A stretch of DNA of 64,000 nt from Paenibacillus tyrphae (lineage in GTDB: Bacteria > Bacillota > Bacilli > Paenibacillales > NBRC-103111): NCBI RefSeq assembly GCF_000722545.1, contig NZ_JNVM01000015.1, positions 151,819 to 215,818 of the forward strand, in the 5' to 3' direction. Shown here piece after piece: positions 8,806-16,920 of this stretch. Position numbers and translations under genes: made by a program. The notes beneath the pieces are model-generated. The model was not told the DNA's origin, did no database searches, and saw nothing but the letters and a program-made list of their open reading frames with translations. Each line of letters starts with the position of its first letter. The stretch's first letter is position 1.

Positions 8806-8817
8806 AAAAAAGGCCGG
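8806..8817 (-). terminator. Downstream arm of a terminator split by the insertion element
   Basis: The sequence AAAAAAGGCCGG here is the downstream arm and T tract (on the minus strand CCGGCCTTTTTT) of a hairpin. Its other arm, CCGGCCTT, lies at 11189-11196. Joining the two flanks with one copy of the 12-bp target duplication restores GGCCGG-loop-CCGGCC followed by six T on the minus strand. This was presumably the terminator of the polyol/HPr operon. Confidence 0.75.
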
Positions 8818-8827
8818 GCGCATGGCC
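8816..8827. repeat. Target site duplication, left copy
   Basis: The 12 bases GGGCGCATGGCC directly abut the left terminal repeat of the element and recur perfectly at 11179-11190. IS231-type IS4 elements are known to make 10-12 bp duplications and to favour sites starting with GGG and ending in C residues. Confidence 0.9.
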
Positions 8828-8877
8828 AATGTCATTAAGTTAAGCTCAAAGACAAGACCGGGAATAAAAATGGAATC

Positions 8878-8917
8878 CAAACGGCATGGGGAAAAGCCCT
8901 GTGCCGTTTGTTTTTTT
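8878..8917 (+). terminator. Inward-facing terminator at the left end of the element
   Basis: A perfect 9-bp stem (CAAACGGCA at 8878-8886 with TGCCGTTTG at 8902-8910, plus an inner GGG/CCC) is followed by seven T on the plus strand. It would stop transcripts entering from the DUF441 gene. Confidence 0.85.
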
Positions 8918-8995
8918 GGTGCAAGCAAGGAAAAAAGCGCATAGCAAACAAAGCAGATGAAATATCCGCTTAAAAAAATGTTCATGTGAGCTGAA

Positions 8996-10319
8996 CTATG
9001 CTACTCTGTAGACGAAGCTAACAGTTGATTTCGAACGGATTTTGCGCATATTCTGCTGCCCTGGGCGAATGGGTCGAATCGGCAAAACGTTTTTGCGAAT
9101 CAGTGCTTCAACATCGAGTGGGGGTTCATCGTCCTTTGAGCGCAGGAAATGTCTACAAACGTGAACGGCAACCGTGAAGTTGACTTGGTATGGGTGCCGT
9201 TTATCTATTTGGGAAATGACGACGTGCGAGGTCATCATTTCAGCGAAATTGTACATGATCATTCTTGCGAAAATCTCCTGGGTGATGGACTCTCGTCTCT
9301 TTGCGTGAAAATTTGTTAGACCAACGGTGTACTTTAATGCCCTGAAAGAGGTTTCAATGCCCCATCGCATGTTATAAATGGATTTGATTTCATCCGGTGG
9401 GAAATCAACGGCAGAAAGATTCGGAATGACGGTTTCATAAGCGCCATTTGGCAGGTCGAAACGAACAACCCGAAAGGAAATCGGGTAAAACAAGTTCTCC
9501 TGCAAGTCCAAAAAATCAAAGGTAGACGTGGAAGGGACGAACCTGTAAATCTCGGGATGAGCCTTGACCTCTTTGGTTTGTTTTTTGGTGAGTGTCAGAT
9601 GAACGTCAATATCAAACTCTCCGCTAGCAGGTAAACGCAAGCCCGAAAGAATACCATTGGAATCCAGATCCTTTACCCGTATAACGTAGTTCCACCCTTT
9701 ACGTTCTATATGCGCGAAATTGTTGTAACTTTCATAACCTCGAATCGGCAATAACAATGGTTTTTCCTTTGATGGGGGAGCGTTCGACCATTGCAGCTAA
9801 CGCCCGTCCCTCGTTGCACAACCTTCGTGGCTGAACAAGGGCATCTACGTAAAGTCGGTTGCACAAGTCATAGGCTGCGTTCAAATGCAGAAGGTTAAAG
9901 CCTTTTGTGTTCGGTTGACTTTGAAAGTAGGTGTCCGTGTCCGCAGGGTCAGTTGCGATATGTAAATCCGAACCATCAACGGCAAGTAATCGATACCCTC
10001 GGTAGTGCTTAATATCCGTATACGCTTGCGTAAATTCGTGAAACAAGAATTCCACAGCAGACGGCAGAATTTTATTCCTCTGTTGGACAAAAGCAGACGT
10101 AGTTGCGGTGTTTACGTCATAGCCCTGCGATTCCAAGAGTTCCTTATATAGGCTGTTGCCCCCCATGGAGATAAGGAGTTGCATAACCGTTTCAAAGGGC
10201 AGTTTTTTCTTTCGAGTAAAATCTTTTTCAGGGTTTTTGACATAAGGTGCTGGCGCGGCTGACATTTCTCGTATGAGGGATGTCAGCGTTTGTTTTAGCG
10301 AAATCGCGTACTCATTCAT
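8996..10319 (-). pseudogene. IS4 family transposase, frameshifted
   Basis: Two overlapping frames (9732-10319 and 8996-9757) together give an about 440-residue DDE transposase. The first holds AVDGSDL with the first catalytic aspartate. The second holds the YNMRWGIETSFRALKY motif with the glutamate of the IS4 Y-R-E-K signature. The break falls exactly in the second catalytic motif. One extra base at about 9743-9744 turns the expected IADRGYES into IADSRL and a stop, while the next frame resumes at RGYES. IS4 elements are not known to use programmed frameshifting, so this copy is most likely inactive unless another copy supplies transposase. The start ATG at 10319 follows GAGGAGG-like bases. 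Confidence 0.9.
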
Positions 10320-10472
10320 TGGCGAAACCTCCTCGTTTTTTCAAGGGGCTTCGCCACACACTTCCATCCGCTTGTCAAGTTCTTTTTTTTGCATGCAAAA
10401 AAAGAGCGGGCTATCTTTTCGATAACCTGCTCTTTCTCGATATTTGGACCTGCGCCCTAACTTAATGACATT
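10195..10472. repeat. Right-end direct repeat, inner copy
   Basis: This segment recurs at 10902-11178 with one base deleted (CGCCACAC becomes CGCACAC) and one substitution. It spans the terminal repeat, the inward terminator, the transposase start and 41 codons. The near identity points to a recent duplication. Confidence 0.95.
10397..10433 (-). terminator. Inward-facing terminator, inner right end
   Basis: On the minus strand AGAGCAGG-TTATC-loop-GATA-CCGCTCT (with one G-T pair) is followed by seven T. It is placed between the terminal repeat and the transposase start, where it would block read-through into the transposase. A T7-GCATGC-A7 palindrome adjoins it at 10384-10403. Confidence 0.85.
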
Positions 10473-10500
10473 GCCTGCAAAGCCTCCCTTCTTTCAGGAC

Positions 10501-10526
10501 AAAAGAAAAAGCCGCTCATTTGAGCG
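10501..10526 (-). terminator. Terminator after the passenger gene
   Basis: Minus-strand CGCTCA-AA-TGAGCG-GC followed by five T, 44 bases after the passenger stop codon. The stem is short (6 bp), so efficiency is uncertain. Confidence 0.65.
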
Positions 10527-10569
10527 ACCTATGTAATCATTTTTTTACTGTAAAATCCTTAAACTTAAC

Positions 10570-10863
10570 TCATGCCCTAACCAACTCCACGCGCCCAGCG
10601 TTACTATATAAAACAGGCTTATTATGAGATATGGAAATTTCGCAATAGTCACCAGTATGGTCATAAATAAGTTCCTCACCTAAGTCATTTTCTGCTACTA
10701 CATAACCTTCAGGTAAAACATATTCAACGCCCTCGTCACAATCTACGAAATCATAATGGCCGCAATACCACATAGAGAAACTACGTTTTACCTGCCAATC
10801 ACTATCCGCCTGTAAATTCTCCCATTTATAAAGCTTAACGGTTTTCGTATTATCCACCTCCAA
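10570..10863 (-). CDS. Passenger gene of the insertion element, unknown function
   Basis: A frame of 97 residues encodes an acidic, soluble, beta-rich looking protein (many D, E, Y and V; SMWYCGHYDFVDCDEG and GDYCEISISHNKPVLY stretches). It has no membrane segment and no recognised family. The start is unclear: TTG at 10863 opens the frame but overlaps a GGAGGTGG sequence that looks like the ribosome binding site itself, and no ATG lies at the right distance. Base composition is much lower in GC than the chromosome. It lies between the internal and the outer right end of the element, so it travels with it. A TATATT box upstream (near 10890) could drive it. Confidence 0.6.
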   Translation of the reverse strand: MEVDNTKTVKLYKWENLQADSDWQVKRSFSMWYCGHYDFVDCDEGVEYVLPEGYVVAENDLGEELIYDHTGDYCEISISHNKPVLYSNAGRVELVRA

Positions 10864-10901
10864 TGTGCGTTACCACATTTCTAATATAAATATACCACGT
10901 C

Positions 10902-11026
10902 AAGGGCAGTTTTTTCTTTCGAGTAAAATCTTTTTCAGGGTTTTTGACATAAGGTGCTGGCGCGGCTGACATTTCTCGTATGAGGGATGTCAGCGTTTGT
11001 TTTAGCGAAATCGCGTACTCATTCAT
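10902..11026 (-). pseudogene. Truncated transposase start (41 codons)
   Basis: The outer right end carries an ATG at 11026 and the first 41 codons of the transposase, identical in sequence to the inner copy, and then breaks off at 10902 into passenger DNA. It is a duplication remnant, not a gene. Confidence 0.9.
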
Positions 11027-11102
11027 TGGCGAAACCTCCTCGTTTTTTCAAGGGGCTTCGCACACACTTCCATCCGCTTGTCAAGTTCTTTTTTTTGCAT
11101 GC

Positions 11103-11139
11103 AAAAAAAGAGCAGGCTATCTTTTCGATAACCTGCTCT
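11103..11139 (-). terminator. Inward-facing terminator, outer right end
   Basis: Minus-strand AGAGCAGG-TTATC-loop-GATA-CCTGCTCT followed by seven T (perfect 8-bp outer stem). Because it points the same way as the HPr/mtlA operon, it is now the first strong terminator met by those transcripts. Confidence 0.88.
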
Positions 11140-11178
11140 TTCTCGATATTTGGACCTGCGCCCTAACTTAATGACATT

Positions 11179-11190
11179 GGGCGCATGGCC
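11179..11190. repeat. Target site duplication, right copy
   Basis: GGGCGCATGGCC, identical to 8816-8827, directly after the outer right terminal repeat. CCGGCC at 11189-11194 is the second arm of the split terminator. No gene is seen between here and 11573. Confidence 0.9.
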
Positions 11191-11309
11191 GGCCTTCTGC
11201 TGTGCTGCGGGTGATAGCAGCGAGAGCTGCAATTGATTGGCAGCTGCATTTTGTAAATAAAGGAAACAGGATGCGCTATCCGGAGCGATTCAATCGTATT
11301 ACGATTCCT

Positions 11310-11401
11310 AGAGGAACTCAGATGCTTTAAGTGTGTCGAAAAATGTTAATGCCCCTCGAAATCGGCTTGTTAGCACATCCCAGTTCCTCTAATTTTTCGA
11401 C
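11310..11401. repeat. Interleaved inverted repeats (pseudoknot order) in the intergenic region
   Basis: Two inverted repeats are interlaced rather than nested. AGAGGAACT (11310-11318) pairs with AGTTCCTCT (11382-11390), extended by GATG/CATC. GTCGAAAAAT (11335-11344), in the loop of the first, pairs with ATTTTTCGAC (11392-11401). As RNA this allows either a pseudoknot or two mutually exclusive hairpins. The strand of action is unknown. Confidence 0.6.
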
Positions 11402-11573
11402 GGCCAGCAAATCCAGCCCAATAACGCACCTGTACTTCCGCTAATTTTACAGGCTGGGCGCCAACCCGGTACAAGCCAGGCTCGATAAAGCAAGTTCAAG
11501 CGTGCGCCCCTTGAACCTTTCATTCCAAGCGCGTGGCGGCTCTACTCCAGCTCCTCCGACCGCCAACGGCCCG

Positions 11574-11831
11574 TTAGTCGCAACCGCGAAGCAGCTCGCA
11601 CAGCGCCTGGACCGCTTCCCGTTCATCCTCGCCCTCCGCGCTGACCCACAGACGGCTCCCTTTTGGCGCTCCCAGCTGAAGCAGGCTGATGATGCTTTTT
11701 CCCTGCGCCTGCCGTCCTTCGAATTCCACCGTAATGTCCGCGCGGAACCGTTGGGCGGCAAGAGCAAACAGCTTGGCGGGGCGGGTATGAAGGCCTGCCT
11801 GGCATCTCACGGTGACTCCTTCTGTAACCAT
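11574..11831 (-). CDS. HPr-family phosphocarrier protein
   Basis: An 85-residue HPr paralogue. The active-site motif GLHTRPA places the phosphorylatable histidine at position 15, and the regulatory serine is at position 46 (GKSIISLLQLG), so both enzyme I and HPr-kinase sites are present. This separates it from Crh, which lacks His15. It lies 13 bases after mtlA in the same operon and probably feeds phosphate to the IIA domain of that enzyme. It could be a dedicated polyol HPr rather than the general PtsH, which normally sits with ptsI; no ptsI is in the window. It is the last gene before the split terminator. Confidence 0.88.
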   Translation of the reverse strand: MVTEGVTVRCQAGLHTRPAKLFALAAQRFRADITVEFEGRQAQGKSIISLLQLGAPKGSRLWVSAEGEDEREAVQALCELLRGCD

Positions 11832-11844
11832 GCCCCTTCCCCTT

Positions 11845-13722
11845 TCATTCGTTCGTTTCGCTTGCCGGCTCCTGCAAAAAGGCGGAGACCCGACGGTGCA
11901 TTTCCAGAGGATTTCCGGCGTGCACGAGAGTTTGGACGGTGTCCGGGTTCTCGATCATAAAAGCGATCCGCGAGACCAGTCCCATCTGCTTCTCCCCGCC
12001 GACCACCGCAATGAGCAAATAAGCCTTGTTCCCTTCGTCGAACGTCACCCCGTCGGGGTACTGGGCGATCACGACGCCCGGCTTCAGGATGCCGGGATCG
12101 GCAGCCCCGACGCCGTGAGGCAGAGCGACGCCATTGCCGATGAAGGTGGACAGCACCCGCTCCCGCTCGATCATCCGATCGATATAATCGTCGCGGACAA
12201 GCCCCAGCCGAACCAGCAGGCCGCCGACCTGCCGGATCGCCTGCCACTTGTCGCCGGCTTGCGCCCCGATCAGCACATGGTCCGGCGTAAACATAGCCCC
12301 GCTCTCATCGCTTTCCGGTTCATTCGCGGAGCCCTGCGGCCCCTCGCTGCGAAGGCGGTCGATCAGACCGTCGTAAAACGCGGCGTCGACAAAGGAGACC
12401 ATCGACAGATGCTCCGGACGGGGTGCAGCTTCCTGCGCCCTCGCCGTTAGCATCGCTTGCGAGATGACCAGATCCGCATCCGCGGGAATGCCGTCCACGG
12501 AGCAGTTGCTTACCTCGATGGGCAGGCCGGCTTGCTTTATTTTTTTGCGCAGCAGCGCGGCTCCCATCGCACTGGAGCCCATGCCGGCGTCGCAGGCAAA
12601 ATAAATTTTGCGGATCGTCTTCCGCTGTGACTCTTCTTTCAAGGGAATCTCGTCCTCGGATTTCTCGGATAAGTGGTGAACCGTTGCCAACGCCGCCGGA
12701 TCGTCGAAAGCCGGCCCGCCCTTCGACGAAAGGACCAGGTAGCAGCCCGCAAAGCTAACCGCAGCGGAAGCCAGCACCCCGCCCAGCACCGGGAGGTGCA
12801 TCCCTTTCGGAGCCATCAGCATGAGCGCGATGAGGCTTCCCGGAGAAGGGGTCGCAACCAACCCGGCCTGCAGCAGCATGAACACCCAATTGCCCGCCAG
12901 TCCCGCCGCGATTAACGGTACGATAACGAGCGGACGCATCAGCGCATACGGAAAATACACCTCGTGAATGCCGCCGACAAATTGAATGAGCAGCGACGAG
13001 CGGGCGTTGTCCCGCGGTTTATTTTTCAGCAGCACATAATAGGCCAGCAGCAGGCCGGCCCCGGGACCGGGGTTCGTTTCCAGCAAAAAGAACACGGATT
13101 GGCCGAATTCCTTCGTCTGCTGAATGCCCAGCGGCTCAAAAATGCCGTGATTCATCACATTGTTCAAAAACATCACCTTGCCCGGCTCGACCGCGAGCGC
13201 AACCCAAGGCAAATAGTTGGATTCCAGCACAAGCTTGGCCGCGCCATGAATGCCCTGCATGCCCAGGACGAACCAATAAGCCACCTCCGCATAGCAAAAC
13301 AGGCACAGCACGACGCCGATCAAACCGGCAGCTACATTATAGCACAGCAGCTCAAGCCCTACCGGAATGCGGTCCTTCAGCCACCGGTCCGTACGGGCAA
13401 TGATCCACCCGGTCAACGGTCCGACGAGCATGGCGGGCATCAGCATGCTGTAATCCGTCGTGTTCCCGGCGATCATGCCGATCATGACGAAAGAGGCGAT
13501 CACGCCGCCGCGGTGCGAGCCGATCATCCGCCCCCCGGTATAGGCGAACAAGAGCGGCAAAAAATATGTTAAAACGGGATGGATAATGTCCTGCACCGCC
13601 GGAATCGGGAACCAGCCGCGCTCCCCGAACAGAACACGGATCAGGCCCAAGCCGATCAGACCGGCGATATTTTGAAATACCAGATAGCTTAAAAAGCGGC
13701 CGATGCGATTGATCCGGTTCAT
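11845..13722 (-). CDS. mtlA: Mannitol PTS transporter, enzyme IICBA
   Basis: A 625-residue membrane enzyme that imports and phosphorylates mannitol or a similar polyol. The IIC domain (about residues 1-340) has many membrane segments and the hallmark motifs NHGIFEPLG and GGIHEVYFPY. The IIB domain (about 375-465) has the phosphocysteine in ACDAGMGSSAMG. The IIA domain (about 480-625) has the phosphohistidine in GVALPHGVG. The ATG overlaps the mtlR stop (ATGA), which fixes the start; an open frame upstream lies within mtlR. The three-domain fusion is like the E. coli enzyme; many Bacillus relatives carry IIA separately. No mannitol-1-phosphate dehydrogenase gene (mtlD) is found in this operon. 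Confidence 0.93.
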   Translation of the reverse strand: MNRINRIGRFLSYLVFQNIAGLIGLGLIRVLFGERGWFPIPAVQDIIHPVLTYFLPLLFAYTGGRMIGSHRGGVIASFVMIGMIAGNTTDYSMLMPAMLVGPLTGWIIARTDRWLKDRIPVGLELLCYNVAAGLIGVVLCLFCYAEVAYWFVLGMQGIHGAAKLVLESNYLPWVALAVEPGKVMFLNNVMNHGIFEPLGIQQTKEFGQSVFFLLETNPGPGAGLLLAYYVLLKNKPRDNARSSLLIQFVGGIHEVYFPYALMRPLVIVPLIAAGLAGNWVFMLLQAGLVATPSPGSLIALMLMAPKGMHLPVLGGVLASAAVSFAGCYLVLSSKGGPAFDDPAALATVHHLSEKSEDEIPLKEESQRKTIRKIYFACDAGMGSSAMGAALLRKKIKQAGLPIEVSNCSVDGIPADADLVISQAMLTARAQEAAPRPEHLSMVSFVDAAFYDGLIDRLRSEGPQGSANEPESDESGAMFTPDHVLIGAQAGDKWQAIRQVGGLLVRLGLVRDDYIDRMIERERVLSTFIGNGVALPHGVGAADPGILKPGVVIAQYPDGVTFDEGNKAYLLIAVVGGEKQMGLVSRIAFMIENPDTVQTLVHAGNPLEMHRRVSAFLQEPASETNE

Positions 13723-15845
13723 TGCGTCCCCCGAAAGAAGACGCCGGTTCGATTCATATATCCTTTCCCGATCACCGATTTCAGCTCCTTCTGCACCAAG
13801 TCGAAGGGAGCGCCTGCCACCGTCTCGCAAAAGTCTTCCTCAATCAGCATCGCGCTGATTTCACTGATCATCTCGATATGCTCTTTCGGCGCGGAGCGGG
13901 AAGCGAGCAGCAGTAACACGGTCTCGACAGCGGCGTCCTGCCCGGGCGCCTGCCAGGAGAGAGGCTGCGCGAACCGCAGCACGCAAGCCATCAGCACCGG
14001 GACGGCCGTGCTGCGGCAGTGCAGCATCGCAAGCTTGCTTTCCTCCACGACGATGCCCCCGAGCTCTTCCCGCTGGAGCAAGTCGCCCTCCAACTGCGGC
14101 GCGGGAATGCCGGGCACGACCGAACCGGCAAAAGCAGCCGCGGCCGTAATGGCTTCTCTCTTCGACGCCGCTTCGAGCCCATCGGCAAAAAACAAGTGGT
14201 TCGTCAATTGAACGACGCCCTCGCCATAACGATTCACGGTCATTACGGTATCCTCGATTTCTGTATAAGCTTCACGGGACGCGGTTCCGATGAGCGGCAG
14301 CCCGTGCAAATGCGTTTCGATCAGCTCGATGTCGTCCTGCTCCAAAAACGAATGGACCACCACAACACGGTGTGTTTCATGCTCGAACGGCACGGTCGAG
14401 ACGATCAAATCGATCGGCGAATGCTTGCGGATGGCTTCCTCCAGATGCATCAAAGACACCGTATCGACGATATGAACATACGGAAAGTTTTTTCCGATCT
14501 GAGCAGCCAGCAACCGGGAGGTGCCCATGCCGCTGCTGCAGGCGAGAAGCACGCGGAAGCGCTGCGGCGATGTCGTCTTCGTCCGGACAACGGCCGCTCC
14601 GAAGTGCATCGCCAGATAGCCGATTTCCTCCTCCGGCACCTCGGCCTGAAGCTCCTCTTGCAGGTACCGGGACGCCTTGGCCGCGGCCGCAAAAATATCC
14701 GGGTACGTCTCGCGGATATGGGCGAGCAGCGGGTTGCGGATTTCCATATGCAGGCGGATTCGGTTGACCGCCGCCTCCAAATGCACCAGCAGCGCCTCGT
14801 ATAGGGAGGGGTCGTTTTCCAGCGTGAGCTTGAGCTCGTTCTCCACGATCCGGATCATCCGGGCGGCGTAAGCCTCCGCCCCCCTCTCCTGCGGCTCCCC
14901 GGCCGGCGCAAGTATGCGCTTTCCCTTCGCTCCAAGCAAATGCATTGTAATATAGCCGACTTCGCTTTCCGGGATGTCGATGTCCAAACGGCTGCTCAGT
15001 TCTTCCGCCATCTGCTGCGCCCATTTGAACTCGCCCGCCGCCTTCAATTTGCCCAGCGCTTCGGCGTCGATCGAGATGTTTTCCCCGCTCTTGAGCCGCT
15101 GCACGGCCAGCGCAATGTGCACGACAAAGCCGACGTAGGCGCTGTCCGTCATCTCATAGCCGCGCCGCATTTCGCTGCTGCGGACGATTTCCTCGATCTG
15201 GCCGATGATGCCGGGATCGATAAAATGCAGCAGGTGATTGCGGATGGACAGCTCCAGCTTGCGCTGGTTCGTAAACGACAGCGAATACGACGACAGCATG
15301 TCCATCAGCTGCTCCTGCGACAAATGCTCGTACAAGTGATCGATCATCGCGGCGCGGATGCTCTTCTCGTCAGCTTCGATGTAGACACCCAGACCCGGCT
15401 TCCGCACCAGTGCGATCCGATGCTTCGCAAACCACGGCTCCAGCTTATCCAGATCGTTGCTGACCGTCGCTTCCGTCACGTCCAGCTTGCTGCTGAAGTA
15501 AAAAAGCTTGACCGCTTCCCTCTTCGTCAGCAGCAGCCGGATCAGCAGATGCCTGCGTTCTTCCGGGGAAAAGATTTTGAGCGAAGGGCTGACGGACAGC
15601 TGCTGGAGCAGCTGTTTCTTGGCCGCATCGCTTCCTTCGACGCTCAGGCCGACGCCCGTCTTTTTGATCAATGTGACGCCGAAAGGGACAAGCCTCCGGC
15701 TTATCCCTTCCAGTTCCCTTTGCATGGTACGTACGCTGAGCCCCAGCTCTCCCGCCATCTCCTTCAGCGTCACGGGAGCCGAAGCCTGCAGAAGCAGCGC
15801 CAACATTTGCTTCTGTCTGGAATTTAACGTTAAGCGCGGCTCCAT
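13719..15845 (-). CDS. mtlR: PRD-containing transcriptional activator MtlR
   Basis: A 708-residue PTS-controlled activator. Domains in order are an N-terminal helix-turn-helix (about 1-75, VTLKEMAGELGLSVRTMQREL), a second HTH/Mga-like region (75-160), PRD1 and PRD2 (about 180-400), a IIB-like domain with ACSSGMGTSRLLAAQ (about 405-495) and a IIA-like domain (about 540-690) with a histidine in LAMLHCRS. Phosphorylation of these domains by HPr and EIIB sets its activity in the known MtlR family. The ATG at 15845 was chosen over upstream starts because GGAGGAGGT lies eight bases before it. It is co-transcribed between the dehydrogenases and mtlA. Confidence 0.92.
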   Translation of the reverse strand: MEPRLTLNSRQKQMLALLLQASAPVTLKEMAGELGLSVRTMQRELEGISRRLVPFGVTLIKKTGVGLSVEGSDAAKKQLLQQLSVSPSLKIFSPEERRHLLIRLLLTKREAVKLFYFSSKLDVTEATVSNDLDKLEPWFAKHRIALVRKPGLGVYIEADEKSIRAAMIDHLYEHLSQEQLMDMLSSYSLSFTNQRKLELSIRNHLLHFIDPGIIGQIEEIVRSSEMRRGYEMTDSAYVGFVVHIALAVQRLKSGENISIDAEALGKLKAAGEFKWAQQMAEELSSRLDIDIPESEVGYITMHLLGAKGKRILAPAGEPQERGAEAYAARMIRIVENELKLTLENDPSLYEALLVHLEAAVNRIRLHMEIRNPLLAHIRETYPDIFAAAAKASRYLQEELQAEVPEEEIGYLAMHFGAAVVRTKTTSPQRFRVLLACSSGMGTSRLLAAQIGKNFPYVHIVDTVSLMHLEEAIRKHSPIDLIVSTVPFEHETHRVVVVHSFLEQDDIELIETHLHGLPLIGTASREAYTEIEDTVMTVNRYGEGVVQLTNHLFFADGLEAASKREAITAAAAFAGSVVPGIPAPQLEGDLLQREELGGIVVEESKLAMLHCRSTAVPVLMACVLRFAQPLSWQAPGQDAAVETVLLLLASRSAPKEHIEMISEISAMLIEEDFCETVAGAPFDLVQKELKSVIGKGYMNRTGVFFRGTQ

Positions 15846-15882
15846 GGCGGCGTACCTCCTCCGTCCTTCGTTGTCTGCCATA

Positions 15883-16890
15883 TTATATCACAATTTGTAC
15901 CTTCATCAGATCGGGCGCTTTGGGCTTCTCCAGAAATTCGACCGTCTCTTCCAGCGTGATCATCCGTGAAATGAGCGGGCGGACGTCGATCCGGCCTTCC
16001 TTGAGCCAGTGAAACGCCGGGATAAACGTTTGGTTGATCGCCATCGAGCCGAGCAGCGTCCAATCCTTATTATACAGCTTGAACGGGCTGATCCGGATGC
16101 TCGCGCTTTCCGCGGTCACGCCGAATTGCAGATACTTGCCAGTTGGCCCCAAATATTCCAGTGCCTGCTCGATCACCGCCGGAATGCCGGTCACGTCCAC
16201 AACCGCATCGAACCCGTAAGGGTACGTCTCCTTGCCCAGCTCGGCTTCCAGGTTGCGGCTCAGCACGCCCTTCGTCGCGCCGTAGCGCAAAGCCATATCG
16301 AGCTTCTCCTGCGCCACATCGACGACGACCAGCTCCGACGCTCCTGCCCGGGCCATCGCCTGAACGAGCTGCTGGCCCATCGCGCCTGCGCCGAACAGCA
16401 GCACGCGGCTGCCGACCTGCAGTTGCAGCCGGTTCATGCCGTGCACGACGCAGGCCAGCGGCTCGATAAACGCGCCTTCCTCGAACGACATCGTGTCCGG
16501 CAGCTTCACCACGTTGCCTGCCCGAACGGCCACGTATTCGGCCATGCTGCCGTTCACCGTATTGCCGAGCGCCTGCCAATTTTGGCATTGGTTGCTCCGG
16601 TGGGTCAGGCAAAATTCGCAGGCGCCGCAAAACAGCGACGGATCGGCGCTGACCCGGTCTCCCGGCTGCAGGCCGGTGACGCCTTCGCCCACCTCGTGCA
16701 CGATGCCGGAAAACTCATGCCCGGGAATAATCGGGTAAGGGGAAATAAATTCGCCCTCGAAAATATGAAAATCGGTTCCGCAAATCCCGACGTTCTTCAC
16801 TTGAATCGTCACTTCGCCGCGCTTCGGCGCCGGATAAGGCACTTCCTTGACCACGGCCCGGCGCGGCCCTTCGATGACCAGAGCTTTCAT
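15883..16890 (-). CDS. Zinc-dependent medium-chain dehydrogenase, polyol type
   Basis: A 335-residue medium-chain alcohol/polyol dehydrogenase. The catalytic zinc ligands are visible in NVGICGTDFH and GHEFSGIV. The structural zinc cysteines are in CGACEFCLTHRSNQC. A Rossmann motif LLFGAGAMGQQLV is followed by VVVDVA, which favours NAD(H). The family includes sorbitol, xylitol and threonine dehydrogenases. The gene follows a second dehydrogenase and precedes mtlR by 37 bases, so it probably oxidises a polyol or a derived sugar inside the cell. Which substrate cannot be read from the sequence. Start ATG with GGGGGAAG upstream. Confidence 0.87.
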   Translation of the reverse strand: MKALVIEGPRRAVVKEVPYPAPKRGEVTIQVKNVGICGTDFHIFEGEFISPYPIIPGHEFSGIVHEVGEGVTGLQPGDRVSADPSLFCGACEFCLTHRSNQCQNWQALGNTVNGSMAEYVAVRAGNVVKLPDTMSFEEGAFIEPLACVVHGMNRLQLQVGSRVLLFGAGAMGQQLVQAMARAGASELVVVDVAQEKLDMALRYGATKGVLSRNLEAELGKETYPYGFDAVVDVTGIPAVIEQALEYLGPTGKYLQFGVTAESASIRISPFKLYNKDWTLLGSMAINQTFIPAFHWLKEGRIDVRPLISRMITLEETVEFLEKPKAPDLMKVQIVI

Positions 16891-16920
16891 GTTAAGCTTC
16901 CCCCATTCGGTTCCATTTCT

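Larger units (their letters stand above)
8828..11178 (-). mobile_element. IS4/IS231-like element with duplicated right end and passenger gene
   Basis: Terminal inverted repeats AATGTCATTAAGTTA lie at 8828-8842 (left), 10458-10472 (internal right) and 11164-11178 (outer right). The 1,645-bp stretch 8828-10472 is a full-size IS with one transposase gene. A 430-bp AT-rich passenger segment and a second 277-bp copy of the right end follow. The 12-bp target duplication flanks the outer ends only, so the whole 2,351-bp unit seems to have moved as one element. Terminators inside each end point inward and would block outside transcription. GC content is well below that of the surrounding genes. Confidence 0.88.
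10902..11178. repeat. Right-end direct repeat, outer copy
   Basis: Second copy of the 277-bp right end. Its outer edge is the terminal repeat that abuts the right target duplication, so this is the end that was used in the last transposition. Confidence 0.95.

Noticed and set aside
11140..11160. A target duplication for the inner 1,645-bp IS alone
   Set aside because: Bases after the internal right end at 10473 (GCCTGCAAAGCC) do not match the left flank GGGCGCATGGCC, so only the outer ends are paired.
10280..11171. Two nearly identical plus-strand frames of about 60 codons in the right ends of the element
   Set aside because: They exist only because the right end is duplicated and they run through the terminator hairpin and terminal repeat. 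No ribosome site is seen.
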